Shown: positions 14,008-24,991 of the stretch, piece by piece
How the letters are laid out: the number at the start of each line of letters is the position of its first letter
Position numbering within the stretch: the first letter of the stretch is position 1
Source of the DNA: Trileptium ribeirensis
Taxonomy: Eukaryota; Nematoda; Enoplea; Enoplida; Thoracostomopsidae
DNA length: 64,000 nt
Assembly: GCA_030248225.1 (NCBI GenBank)
Contig: JASANE010003362.1
Coordinates: 1-64,000 of the forward strand
Direction of reading: 5' to 3'
The notes under the pieces: model-generated
What the model was told of the DNA's origin: nothing
The model's database searches: none
Seen by the model: the letters and a program-made list of their open reading frames with translations, nothing else
Made by a program: the position numbers and the translations under genes

Positions 14008-14774
14008 CTGTGTATTACCTTCCTTTAACGCTGTCGCAATCGCAAATAGACTACCAAGCTGCCAATTGAGCCTACACCATAAGTAAATTTGTTCATGACT
14101 TAGGTTAGCTACCCCAGCTTTGACGTTTCTGGCTCGCTGCCTTTGATATCGTATTTCTTTTGATTAAAAGCTGCAATCAAATTCACATGCCGAAGAGCCG
14201 GCGAAGTACCAATTCAAATTCACCACACAGATACCCAGTTATTAGTAAAGTGTATATCTGATTATTGTATAACAGTATAGTATCCAGTCCGTACAACTGA
14301 AACTAAATAAATTATTTTTGTTTGGTTCGGAATCGGAACTGCAATGGCCATAATTCCAATAGAACCAATATCCCAATACTACGCAGGTACTTTATTGTTG
14401 CCTTGCATCATCATGTAACCAATACATCAGGTTTTCAACTAAAAGATCCCTTCTTGCTACTTCTGTTTTTGTACAATGTCTGATGAGCTGTTTAAAATGG
14501 TTCATTCTTCTGTCACGCATATGTCACAGTTGTCGCCGACTCGTTGATGTTCTGTCAGTCTTCGAGTCAGCAAGTACTGTAAATTTCCCTATGTTCGAAA
14601 TCGCGATAACGCAGTTTTCTCGAAACGTGACAGAGTAGCCTATTTTTATGATGGTACAAACTTGGCGTCCGAGTATCTGGGATTTCTTGGCTGTTCCCAG
14701 TTGGTTTTGAAGTGTTGCTTGATCACTGCTTTCGCCGCACTGAGATCTACGGCTCATTGATTTGCCCCATATCA
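14008..14774. other. Non-coding, nothing recognised
   Basis: The sequence is AT-rich up to about 14460 and more balanced afterwards. No motif or repeat could be assigned with confidence. Confidence 0.4.
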
Positions 14775-15160
14775 CTGCTTAGCGCGCCAGTCTATCAGCG
14801 GTTTCATTTTCGGCAAAGTACACCTGTCCGGGTATTAACTGAAATGCCACCAAGCATGTTTTGTGGCAAGTTGAAAATTTCCTTACAAATGTCCGCAGGG
14901 ACACTCTCTGTCTGCAGGTACTGCCCTGCTGGCGACTTCTATAGAGCGTATTTCGAGTCAGTGATTATCTAAACTGTGCTTTCGTCGGCATATCCTGGAA
15001 CGACCTTGACAAGTGCCAGGTAGAGTGCAACTAATTTTGTTTGTAGCTGGAAGTGATATTCTGGCTGATTTGGAATATTTTTTCGCCCGGCTGTCGTCTG
15101 AAACTTCTAACACTCCACAGCAGCCATTGAAAACGCTATTCACGGCTGATCGGTCGGAAA
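14775..15160 (-). pseudogene. Broken RNase H-like fragment
   Basis: On the minus strand three RNase H landmarks occur in the right order, in shifting frames. First comes QTKLVALYLAL (about 15000-15050, the position of the family's AEL.A...AL helix). Next is IITDSKYAL (14943-14968, the catalytic TDS). Last is PGQVYFAENETADRLAR (about 14780-14840, in place of PGH....NE.AD.LA). Stops and frameshifts separate them. It could be a retroelement RNase H or a decayed copy of a cellular RNase H1. The pieces are short, so the call is tentative. Confidence 0.45.
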
Positions 15161-15588
15161 CATTGGGTGTAACATGCGTAACACTTCTAACGTATCGCTA
15201 GGATTTCCTGTTGATCTATTTTCTCAACTTCACGACACAGGATTGTGCGGAACTCTGCCTGTCCTGAATCTAATGATGCTTCTTGTGTGGCAAAAGGTTT
15301 GAAAGGTTCATGGGGAATGCACCGAAGCCATAAACTAACACACCAACTGAATATGCAGCTAAAAATCATATCATCAATCCTCTAAAGTGGAAAGCCGGAT
15401 AAATTAAGGACGTAAATAAAACACAACTCCAGAACACACGTAACCTAATTGACGTTGGATACGATGGTTTTTTTTGCTTGGACTGCAGCACGAATATTTC
15501 ATGCCGATTTACTAGTTTTCAGAGGGTTAAGAGTTCCCAGCCCAATTTCCAAGATAATGTCTGTCTCCCGTTATTTGTGCTATAGTTC
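15161..15588. other. Non-coding, nothing recognised
   Basis: No gene or repeat could be supported between the RNase H-like fragment and the hAT-type element. Confidence 0.4.
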
Positions 15589-15596
15589 CCTTCAGG
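15589..15596. repeat. hAT copy 1 left target duplication
   Basis: The 8-bp word CCTTCAGG directly precedes the terminal CAGGG of the element. Confidence 0.85.
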
Positions 15597-16762
15597 CAGG
15601 GAGTAACCGGAATTCCGGTTCCGGTTCCGGCGAAAATCGTGTTCCGGTTGCGGTTCCGGCAAAGGGCAAAAATCATACCGGAACCGGAATTCCGGCTTAA
15701 AAATTTTGTTTGAAATTTTCCACGTTTTTTCTTCATCGTGTAATCCAAACATATGTAACATATATTATACAATGATCAAGCTATACAACCAAGCAAAAGA
15801 AAAGATTAACTAACCAATTTGCCGTGTGAAACGTAAGTAAGGCACATAATTAGAGCAGGATTTTTTCATAATAACCTGCAGGAGTTTGTTAAATCAAAGC
15901 CAGGTCGATGCTTGTAGCAGCTATTTTACACATCCAGAAGTTTGTGCGGTACGTTTCAATTAAACCGGTCCAATTCGGTAACAGAGTATGGCTAACGCAA
16001 AAGTACTTAGGGTATGCTTGGCTAACATAAATAGCTTCAAGAACCCGCCAATGCGCTTGTAAACTTGGTAAATCAGTCTAAATTGAAGTAAACTAACACT
16101 ATCTGCAACGCAGCTAGAAACTGCTTTCTTGGCAATGAACAGTATTTATTGAAACTGTGCGAGCAGTATCACAGTGTGTCTCATTTATAGCATTCTGATT
16201 AGAAAGTTATCATCATTATGATCTAACCGACGGGCACTGTTTGTCCAACGCTAGCCTAAACAGTGTCTCTGGCCACTGATCAGAAAATCACCTTCTATCT
16301 ATTATTTTCTCTTAGAATCATATAAACCAATAATTTCAAGTTTCCTACAGAAGAACATGTAACAAACGTATGTGTAGTAAAGGGAGGCGACTGGAGACAG
16401 AGCGAAAGTATGTATTCTACGGTCCAAGCTTTGTAAGCACATTCGATTTGACGCAGTATACGCAATGGTGTATAGTGGAAGACATTTTTTACTCTGAATG
16501 TCCAAAAACCGACATATTTGATCGATAAATAAACATTAGTAGCTTCCTCAGTCTAAAGTTTCCGAAAGGCAATAATACCATCGCAATACATTAAGTTTAA
16601 TGTAAAAGTTATTTTTAATGCATTTTAAATCCACTATACCTTCATTTCTTCCATCATCTGTTTTACTATATATAAATTTCGAAGACCAGGTTCCGGTTCC
16701 GGTTCCGGATCCGGTTTAAATGGACGGTTCCGGTTGCTGGTTCCGGTTCCGGTTATTCCCTG
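15597..16762. mobile_element. Non-autonomous hAT-type DNA transposon, copy 1
   Basis: This 1,166-bp element begins CAGGGAGTAACCGGAA and ends with the near-exact inverse TTCCGGTTATTCCCTG. An 8-bp target duplication, CCTTCAGG, flanks it on both sides, as hAT transposons make. Both ends carry subterminal clusters of GGTTCC/GGAACC words, probable transposase binding sites. No transposase coding region is present, so it would need help in trans. The interior is AT-rich. A related copy lies at 28079-30131. Confidence 0.88.
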
Positions 16763-16770
16763 CCTTCAGG
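16763..16770. repeat. hAT copy 1 right target duplication
   Basis: The 8-bp word CCTTCAGG directly follows the terminal CCCTG and is identical to bases 15589-15596. Confidence 0.85.
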
Positions 16771-17220
16771 GTATTCAGAATGATGTATACATGTTTTTTG
16801 GTACGTTGAATACGATGACGTGGTCATTTAGGATTCCACATGACTGTACTATGCCGTTTCAGAAGTTTTAACGTGTTTAAAGTAGACGTCGACACTTCCC
16901 ATTTGACGAAAAAAGCCTCGCCTGCCGCAGTTATTTGGTTATGCTTCGTTTTCCACAGCTTCATTTCGCCTACTACAGGTTTTATGACATGCAGAATGAG
17001 TGGTATTCCTTAACTCCTATCAGCCCATCATTATAAGGCTTCAAAAATTCCAGAGGCTTTAGGACGGTATATACATAAAAATGGTAAGCGTTTTACCCGT
17101 GATTACAGATAGTGACAGCAAAAAATGAAGCCATGTTGCTTTTTCGAAATTATTTGCGAGAAGCTAGTACTTATACGCGGAGCAGTACAGAAAACACCTG
17201 GTATTGTTATTTTAAGGTAT
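16771..17220. other. Non-coding, nothing recognised
   Basis: This short spacer lies between the hAT element and the first LTR-like repeat. No gene or motif was found. Confidence 0.4.
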
Positions 17221-17430
17221 TTTTGTATAGAGGTAGGGTTGGACTGGAAATTTCTATGACGACTATCAGTATTTAAAATGGGGAAGGGATTCGTCACCGA
17301 AGATTCGAAGATTGATGGGAACGAGGTGTGAGCAGTAGAATGCCGGTGGGAAACGATGTGCCCGGGTCCGTTTATATATGCGACTATTTCTTGCGTGGTA
17401 CTGCGACACTATCTGGCACTGAGGCGTGAC
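17221..17430. repeat. LTR-like direct repeat, left copy
   Basis: This resembles 21945-22138 in the same orientation. Shared stretches include GGGATTCGTCACCG, GAGGTGT(G)AG..AGTA.AATGCCGGTGGGA and a terminal G(A/C)GGCGTGAC. The two copies lie 4.7 kb apart and bracket a degenerate minus-strand gag-like region, which fits decayed LTRs. No terminal TG..CA, primer binding site or target duplication could be fixed. Confidence 0.5.
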
Positions 17431-17821
17431 TACTCTACACACTAGTAGTTAAGAAATTTTTAAATCACTTACGTCAGTAAAAATGTTTATTCTGATAAAA
17501 TGATTAAACGTATATTTTAGCGCACACTCAGTTAAGCACAGTTCTTTATGATTTCGGTATAAGAGGCTGCTCCTATTCTACCTCCAGTTTTTTTGGGAAC
17601 TATTTGTAATCCCATGATACTTCTTCTGATTCCTCACTAATACCTATTAATATTTAGGTTATGTATTACTTTACTATTTCTCTTTTGATATTAATGCAGA
17701 ATGCCCCGGACGGAAGCACTCCGCAATTTTATTTAAGTACCTGTTCCTTAGATTTAAGCTGAATAACGAACCTTATCTTATGTAAGTGACACCCGGACAA
17801 AATGCACACAGCTTTATATTA

Positions 17822-18041
17822 TGAACTGGGTGTTGACGGACGTACACCGCACCAGTTGGAACTTTGTCTCTCTCGATCCTCCGGCACCCGGACCGAATGC
17901 GACAACAGGTGGTTATGATGAGAGAACGGATCTCAACATCGGCCGTTCGATTCCACGCGCATTACTCGCCATGGGTTTTTAATTAACGAAGTTAATTCCT
18001 GCACTATGCTCGCCCCGAGGATTCTCACTGGACTAACGGCC
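17822..18041. repeat. Direct repeat A, copy 1
   Basis: Paired with 18705-18900. Both contain GAACTGGG, ACCAGTT.GAACTTT, TCCTCCGGC, GCGACAACAGGTGGTTATGA and ATCTCA, then CTCACTGGACTAACGGC or a close variant. The period is about 880 bp. The pair looks like retroelement leader or LTR debris. Confidence 0.65.
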
Positions 18042-18704
18042 ATGATTGACACATCCAGTTAACTGCCTTCACTATTTTCTAGTAATTTATATGCCACTTT
18101 ATTTTACACCCTACGGCTTAATTCTTTTAAGCCTATACCCTAGATTTTATTAGGAAGTTAATATTATTAAATAATAATATGAGGTAATACTGTTTTACTT
18201 ATGTGTGAAGTGCCTCTCATTCCTGGAACCCAGCGCCACAGTCGTGGAATTCAAAACGATAAGCCAAAAACTATAAAATGCTTCACTTCAAGCAATTATC
18301 GTGTCTGTCAAAACAATCAGCAAAGAATCTTTTTAAACCCGTAAATCGTCACATATAAGCTCATTTAAGCTAAACATAATTGTTTACGCACCAAAAAATA
18401 CAATGTCACCGCCATATATGTATGTATCTAAGATACAAAACAATTTAACATAGCCTCTTAAGAGGTTGACACAGATTCAACGGTCGGCTGGTGTATTTCG
18501 CAATTATATAAGTACATGAACCTACACCTTAGACTTACGGTAATAATAATCCTTATTGCCAAAGCAGTTACCTCCGGTCCCCTGGCGTACTGCGTTAAAA
18601 CAGAGCGACATCTGTTCAATATTTTGGTTGTCTAGTAATTTAATAATCCTATTTTGAAGTTGGTACTGTTACACATGGTCGGCTGGCGTATTGCGTTATA
18701 TTTA

Positions 18705-18900
18705 AGAACTGGGTGGCGACGTACGTCCACCACACCAGTTAGAACTTTTTCTCTCGGTCCTCCGGCGCCGGATAAGAATGCGACAACAGGTGGTTATGAG
18801 GAGAGGAGGGATCTCAAAAATCTCCGTTTCTCCCTGGGTTTCTCACGAAATTAATCCCTGTACTATTCTCACCCCGGAGATCCTTACTCGACTCACGGCC
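18705..18900. repeat. Direct repeat A, copy 2
   Basis: This is the second copy of the 17822-18041 repeat. It is preceded by GGTCGGCTGGCGTATTGCGTTATATTTAAG at about 18678-18707, a TATA-like context that also appears in variant form at about 18482-18515 and 18576-18600. Confidence 0.65.
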
Positions 18901-19129
18901 GACGTTTGATAATATTACTAGCAGATGGATATATGCTATTATACCACTCAACGAGAAGACCGTTACTTAAGACCGAACAGCTTTCATTTGTGAAATATTA
19001 CTAACTACCTATGTATATATTGACCGATTGCATGTTGCGCTATGTTATGCGCTTGCAGCATTTCTTTTCTCAACGCCTCGATCAACTGTTGGTTCGTCGC
19101 TCTTTGATCGCTGTTTTACTGACCTCCAT

Positions 19130-19480
19130 TATCGGGTTGATTCACTGGCACCGTTACTTGTTGCGGTTTTAGACTTGATTTGCATACGGTGTTCCTGTTG
19201 CCAACGCTGCTCCAGGGTTGATACCCGAATTGATTCCAATGAATGGAATTTCATTGTATTGAGGGGCCACTGGTGTTGTACCATAATATCCATATTCTTC
19301 ATTCTGTATTGCACCGCGTGTTGTTCTTTGGATTGGGTTCCATGTACTCACCGTTTGAAACGCGCCACAATTCGTTGTCACATACAGTGCTGGTGCTTGG
19401 TTGCACGTGTTCGCCATTTGGATTGCACCGAAATTTGTTATCGTGTGTGGCATTTGTACATGATTCCCTGCCTTCACCGA
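19130..19480 (-). pseudogene. Gln/Asn-rich repetitive ORF remnant
   Basis: The minus-strand frame at 19169-19477 is rich in Asn, Gln, Thr and Gly. It shows loose repeats (TNFGAIQ ... TNCGAFQ ... GAIQ) similar in flavour to the heptad tract at 20135-20980. It is probably a piece of the same decayed ORF, separated from it by the LINE fragment at 19565-20110. No known domain is recognisable. Confidence 0.35.
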
Positions 19481-19564
19481 TTGAATCGCATCCGTTCATT
19501 GATTATTTGTATCGACTCCTGTCTGGTTTGTGCTATTTTTGCCAACTTTAGGAGGTTAACCGGC

Positions 19565-20110
19565 TGTCCATGTGGCAGCTTTCTGAGATTCGACGCATCA
19601 GGCAGCGTCATGATCGATCTACTGCTGAAATAATGGTCAGAGCGTTTATAATCTTACGGCTGGATTATTGCAATTCCATCTATTGTCGTCTTCCTGATGT
19701 CACTGTCAAACCACTGATTAGAATTCTGCACGCTGCTGCTCGCACAGTGACAATCACTCGACGTTATGAACATATCACACCTGTTATACGTGATCTTCAC
19801 TGGCTTCCTGTGCGTCAGCGAATTGTCTTTAAGATGGCTTGTATTGTCTTCAAGTGTCTCAGAGGAGATGGTCCTCGTTATTTAATAAAGAATCTACAAC
19901 TATGTGACAGCGAACGTCTTTTTTCTCGGCGTCAACTCGTAATTGCTGACAGATCACTAAACTCCTTTGGTCCTGCAATATGGAACGAGCTCCCTGTGCC
20001 TCTTAGGTCCTGCGACTCTCTACTGGTGTTTCGGAAGGAGCTCAAAATTCTGCTCTTCCATGTCGCCTACAACTAGCCTCTTTCATCGCTGAGCAGCATG
20101 CAATGAACAT
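19565..20110 (+). mobile_element. L2/CR1-type LINE, C-terminal RT fragment
   Basis: A clean 168-codon frame (19570-20076) covers the thumb and C-terminal region of an L2/CR1-type reverse transcriptase. Visible landmarks are LVRAF-like MVRAFI, RLDYCNS, AAARTVT..RR.EHITPV.RDLHWLPV..RI.FK, FGPAIWNELP and LRSCDSLL.FRKELK. The 5' end is truncated, so palm and endonuclease are missing. It appears to interrupt the minus-strand repetitive ORF on either side. The absence of stops suggests a younger insertion than its neighbours. Confidence 0.85.
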
Positions 20111-20134
20111 GATTCCAGCGTATCATTCAACTTA

Positions 20135-20980
20135 ACTTAATTTGATCTTTGTTTGCACTTTATTGCATTTGTTTTGCACTGTATTGCATTTGATTTGCAC
20201 CGACTTGATCTTGATTTGTCTCGAATTTTTCTCGGTTTGTATTGAATAGCGTTTGGCTCGTATCGATTCGTTTCCACCGAATTGATATTGATTTGCGTTA
20301 TATCGCTTTTGGTTTGCACCGATTTGATCGCCAATTGTGCCCAAATGGTCTCGGTTTGCGCTATACCGCATTTGGTTTGCATTGAATTCCGTGTGGTATG
20401 TATCGATTTGTTCTGTGTTTTCACCAAATTGATCGTCATTTGTGTCAAATTGATCTCGGTTTGTGTTGAATCGCGTTTGGTATACACCGGTTTGAACCGC
20501 TTTCGTTTTCGTTTGCACCGAATCAGTTTTTGTTTGCATTGAACTGTTTTTGGTTTGCGTCGAATTGGTCTCGATTTACGTAGAATTGTGTTTGCTTTAC
20601 ATCGCATTGGTCTGGGTTTACACGGAATCGTGTTTCATTTGCGCCGGTTTGGTCTTCAGTTGCACCGATTCGTGTTTGGTGTAGGCCAATTCGTTCTTTA
20701 TTTGTACTGAATCGACTTTGGTTTGCATTGAATTGGTCTCGGTATTCGCCAGATCGCATTTGATTTACCCCAATTTCTTTTTGATTTGCACCGGTTCATA
20801 TTTGGTTTGCACCGTTTCTGTTTTGGTTTGCACCGGTTTGACCGTACTTTGCGTCAATTCGGCCTCGGTTTGTATTGAATAGCGTTTGATTTGTGTCGAT
20901 TTATTCTTTGTTTGTACCGAATTACACGTAGTTTGCGTCGTATTGATCTCGGTTTGCGCTATATCACATTTGGTTTGTAC
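20135..20980 (-). repeat. 21-bp minisatellite with heptad coding character
   Basis: About 40 diverged copies of a 21-bp unit (plus strand TTTGCACCGAATTGGTCTCGG) fill this block. Because 21 bp is seven codons, the minus strand reads as heptads of the type G-A-N-Q-T-R-F in overlapping frames, with stops. It abuts a non-repetitive gag-like minus-strand frame at 20964-21230. The tract is most likely the expanded repeat part of a retroelement structural protein gene, now decayed. Confidence 0.75.
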
Positions 20981-21740
20981 CGATTGCCTGCTCGTCTTTA
21001 TTGTCCGTGCTTAGTTGTTGTTGTTGCTCTAGTAATTGCTGGATCTCGACTGTGCTCCGTCTTGCATTGGCTGTTTCTTGATCATCGATTGTATTTGTTA
21101 TCGGATGTACTTGCTCCGATTCTTTGTCGTTGCTCGGCACCATATATGGTTGGCCTAAGCCGAATGTCCCGTAGCATTCCTTGTCTTGGATTATAATCTT
21201 CGGTCGTTGATTATTTTGGTATTGTACCATTGTTCGTGATCGATTTAGTTGAACTGCATCAATTTCTTAGATTATAATTCTTACTTCCTCGTCGGTAATC
21301 TGCGACTATTTTTTTTCAGTTGTGCCAATGGGATCTCTGATTCGTCTTGATCTATATTTTTTCATACTTGTTGAAGTTTTCTGTCAGGGTCGCGTCATTT
21401 TTTATAAATCATATTTGTCTGCCTTTTTGTTACTGTAATTTTCGCATTATTTGCCGGAGTTCTTCTTCCGGATCTTCCGTTATTGCAATTAGTTCATCGT
21501 CGCTTGCTTTTTCTTGAAACGTTACCGCATATGTTTCTTGCAACATTTTTTTATTATTTTGTTGATCTTTTCTTTTTGGCTCTGGTGTATTCAGGTTAAA
21601 TTTCCGCATTATCTCTTCGAGTGCTTTCGTTGTACTCGGATTTATTGTTGTTTCCTGGACCTTTTCACTTGATAGTAGCTCTCTTCTTCCGACGTTCGTT
21701 GGTTTTGTCCTCAGTTCATTGGAGTGGCATTATGTTCTTT
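20964..21740 (-). pseudogene. Degenerate gag-like ORF
   Basis: Two open stretches lie on the minus strand. The first, about 21740-21430, is 93+ codons of charged sequence with an EIMRKFNLN...PEEELRQIMRKL pattern. The second, 21230-20964, is Gln-rich and includes a QQLLEQQQQL-like run. They sit between the two LTR-like repeats and run into the heptad tract. The composition (charged helix, Gln-rich, repetitive) fits a retrotransposon gag or other structural ORF, but there is no zinc knuckle or named domain. Confidence 0.4.
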
Positions 21741-21944
21741 TAAAATTTTACCAGGCTTGCGTAAAACGTCCTGATTACGCGGCTTAATTGTTTCTATTAC
21801 GATATAGGTAATTTCTATCTTGCTTATGCCCTATTTAGAAATAGGGTTGAATAGGGCTCACACACAGACGGAATTTAAAAAATTTGACCCCTGCAACACA
21901 CAATCTCCACTACGTTTCTCTACGTTCTGATTATTTTTTCGTTT

Positions 21945-22138
21945 CGATGGGTGTAGGGGTTGGTAGGGGATTTTTCCTTATGTCGGCTATCGGTAATAAA
22001 AGGGGACGGGATTCGTCACCGCAGGATTGTGTGGTTCGAGGTGTAGCCAGTATAATGCCGGTGGGACGCTTGGTATGGTGCGCGTCTTTCTTTTCGTGCG
22101 CGGAGTTACTGCCTTATATTTCGCGATGCGGCGTGACC
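21945..22138. repeat. LTR-like direct repeat, right copy
   Basis: This is the counterpart of 17221-17430 (see that entry). It holds a CCTTATATTT stretch that could be a promoter relic. Confidence 0.5.
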
Positions 22139-24915
22139 TTGCTCGGCTCTAATTGCTCGAGTTCCAGATAAGTGGGCAACATACACGTATATAGAACGTT
22201 TATTACAAAGTGATAAAATATTAGGCACTGTTATCACCACCGTGTAACTTGCGGCACTACTTATGATCACCGTATTAAACGCGTAGCACTCATCCTCGTA
22301 CTCGTATTGAAAAGCCGCGGCACTATTCTTTAATACCGTATTTGGCTCTGAGGGGGGTTGAGGAGGTCCTGTCTGTGTGTGCCTGTCGCACCTGGATCTC
22401 GATAACGGTTGGGCGGATTTTGGTGCAAGATAGCTCAGTCGATTTAGGTGCAGTGACGGAGCCCGATTTTTGAGTTTTTTCCCGTGGGAAAAGTTATGGA
22501 GCAAAATGACGCCATTTTGGCCCATTTTCGGGCACCCCCTCCAGTTTTTGCGCCTTTTTTCAATAAGTAAACGATGTATCCGCAAACTAATCAGCCTATT
22601 CCATGTAGCTTTACCAGGGCTTTCCAATGATATATAACAAGTTTTTCAACTACTCCCCAATCTGGATTCTATAAGCCTAGAGTTGGCGCCAAATTTCATA
22701 TTTGGTGAAAAGTCGTGGGAAATGCACCTAAATGTGTGTATTTTGTTGCTTTTAGTGTCTTATGTGGTGTTTTATGGGCCAACAAGCTCATTGCGATTGT
22801 CAAAAATATTGTGCGGCAAATATTTTTCACACTTCTACTTCATAGTTGGTATGAAAAATGAGATTTTTCTCAAGTGTCAGTTTGAATTCTTTAACGTTCT
22901 TTTCACGGTCAATTTAGGGTTTTATTGAATTAAATTGTTAGTGGATTGTTTTTGTACTCGTCGTATGATGTTTTGTTTACTGCATACGTTGGCTATCAAA
23001 AGAAGCGGGCGTAACTATGATTCATCACTCACGGTTATATATAATGCTGCACCTGCGTACTGTGTGTAGGCTTTGTTTGTGTGTGCTTTCTACAACAGAC
23101 TTGTTCTCACCACTCGAATTCTGGCTCGCAAGCGAGCTTCACTAGTGTTAAATAAGACGACCCCGAACGGCTGCCAGACCACGTTATTAAAACTGTACAG
23201 TAGCGGTCGACTACTATCCATTTGAAGTTTGCTCAATCCGTAGGCTCCAGAACGGCTGGCACAACTGATGATTAGGTATAGAGTACTGGATATTGTGGTC
23301 GTTCGAAGCCAACCACTTACTCGCCCGGTCTTCTCAAGAATAGTACTACTTGCTCCATCGACCCCAAACGGCTGCCAGAGTTCACAAGTAGCACTACTAA
23401 TTTATTCGACACCCACCTGCACTCTCATCCTGGTTACCACTCACTCGACACAAAGGGCCGAAATTTTTAAGATATTACTAATCTCAGACTATGCCAATCT
23501 ATCGCCCCTAGTAACTTATTTATCACTTCGTAACGTTTTACTTGGAAAAATATTACTAAGTAACTTAATAACTGATTTACCATTACTTATTTGTTCCGCC
23601 GCTCATAATTGTTCCAGGTTTTCAGTACAGAATACACAATGTTCTTCCAGTTTGTAACACACTGGCCTGCACTTCTGTTTCGGCAACTCTCTCCAAATTC
23701 GCGTTCTTCGCGCACCAAGATGTTAACAATCAATTAGGTGTTATGATCGATTCCGGAAACCCGACTATAAGCGTTTCCTTAATTCGGTACTGGAAGAAGG
23801 ACCGAGTATAAGTTCCTTCTAGTGAAAATATGTAACTGGTATACGCAATTGTTTGCGTTACTAACAATTAAAGATATAAAAATAAGCTAGAAATTCAGTA
23901 CAAATCTCATAACACTCTCCCTATACTTGCCATATCCTAAATCAATAAGCTGCAAAACGTTAAACTCCGAAATCGTTAGCAAATTACGTCAGCACTACCA
24001 ACTATGAGCTAGGTCATCCAGTGGAAACAAACAATAATATTAATTAAAACATGGAACACAGAAGTAGGATTAAATGACGACTTGTTGCATCAAGCTATCA
24101 AGCTCTCAACTACGACTCAAGAAAAAATTAAGTTAAGTTCTTAACTGTACCTATCTGATAAGAAAAACAACGAAAATATGCAAATTAGTAAAATAAAACA
24201 ATTTTCATAAATTTTAAAACTTTTGAAAACCCATGATTTTAGGACCCATATAATAGAGAATTTAGTGAAAAGGGGTTTTGAAACTAAAAATATGGGAATT
24301 AGACATCGGGACTCCTGAGCCTACGAGACCCCCGACAGTAATAAAAATTGTGAAAAAATTGTTTTTGGTTTCTGGGTTTTTTGTGATTGGGTGGTTTTAG
24401 GCCCGGCCTTGGCGCAAATCTAAAAAAAGTGGGGGTGGGGGACAGTTACTGGCAAAGACATATAATCTATAATCACGTGCGTTTAGTACAGAGCAGTAAA
24501 ACTTTTAGCAGTCAAAAATGGGGGACGATTACTTAAGTGTCAAAAAGTGGTGGGGATTTGCCCCCCTATAATTGAATCTATGGGGCCCGGCAATCCCTTG
24601 CGTAGCCTACCGTACCCCTAACATTTATTTGGATTTAAAACAAAAACATGGAAGACAACGAAAAAAGGAAGCGAGTAATAAACAAAAATCTAGGAAACAT
24701 GACGCTGTACCTCCATCCGGTACATAAGCAACAGAAAAATGCGGCTTAATAACAACTAGCTATTTAATTTTGACAAAAACGAATATATATAAATTATAAC
24801 TTATTTTAACAAATATTACTTTATTGTTACATGAGTCAACTAATTTTCACATGGGCCTAGCCATAGTTTCGTGATGAAGATAAAATGTAGAATGGAAACG
24901 ACACAAAAATCGCGC
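22139..24915. other. Non-coding with a diverged short repeat
   Basis: No gene is recognised. Three diverged copies of a GACCCCGAACGGCTGCCAGA-like word occur at about 23158, 23241 and 23358. The minus-strand frame at 22106-22627 and the plus-strand frame at 23268-23657 have no motif and look like chance. Low-complexity G-rich runs (GTGGGGGTGGGGGAC) occur near 24430. Confidence 0.4.
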
Positions 24916-24916
24916 T

Positions 24917-24991
24917 CATGTGAAATTAGTACCGACCATATCCTTTCCGGAGTCCTCGAGCATGTGCTCTACTGACTGCGCTATCTCTGCT
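24917..24991 (-). pseudogene. tRNA-like pseudogene or SINE head
   Basis: The minus strand reads GATAGCGCAGTCAGTAGAGC, a good tRNA D-arm/A-box (TAGCTCAGTCGGTAGAGC type). A weak B-box-like GGTCGGTACTAATTTC follows about 40 bases later. The anticodon arm does not fold properly. A tRNA-derived SINE or tRNA pseudogene is the best reading. Confidence 0.45.

Noticed and set aside
19028..19633. 201-codon plus-strand open frame
   Set aside because: It has no domain, is unusually Cys/Leu/Arg-rich and runs antisense to the Asn/Gln-rich frame; it is a shadow of repetitive sequence.
20135..20980. CRISPR-like array
   Set aside because: Units are contiguous and diverged, with no spacers, and the context is a eukaryotic genome.
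22106..22627. 173-codon minus-strand frame
   Set aside because: No recognisable motif, mixed composition and no splice or neighbour context; probably chance within repeat-derived DNA.
23268..23657. 129-codon plus-strand frame
   Set aside because: It overlaps diverged short repeats and has no domain or conserved pattern.
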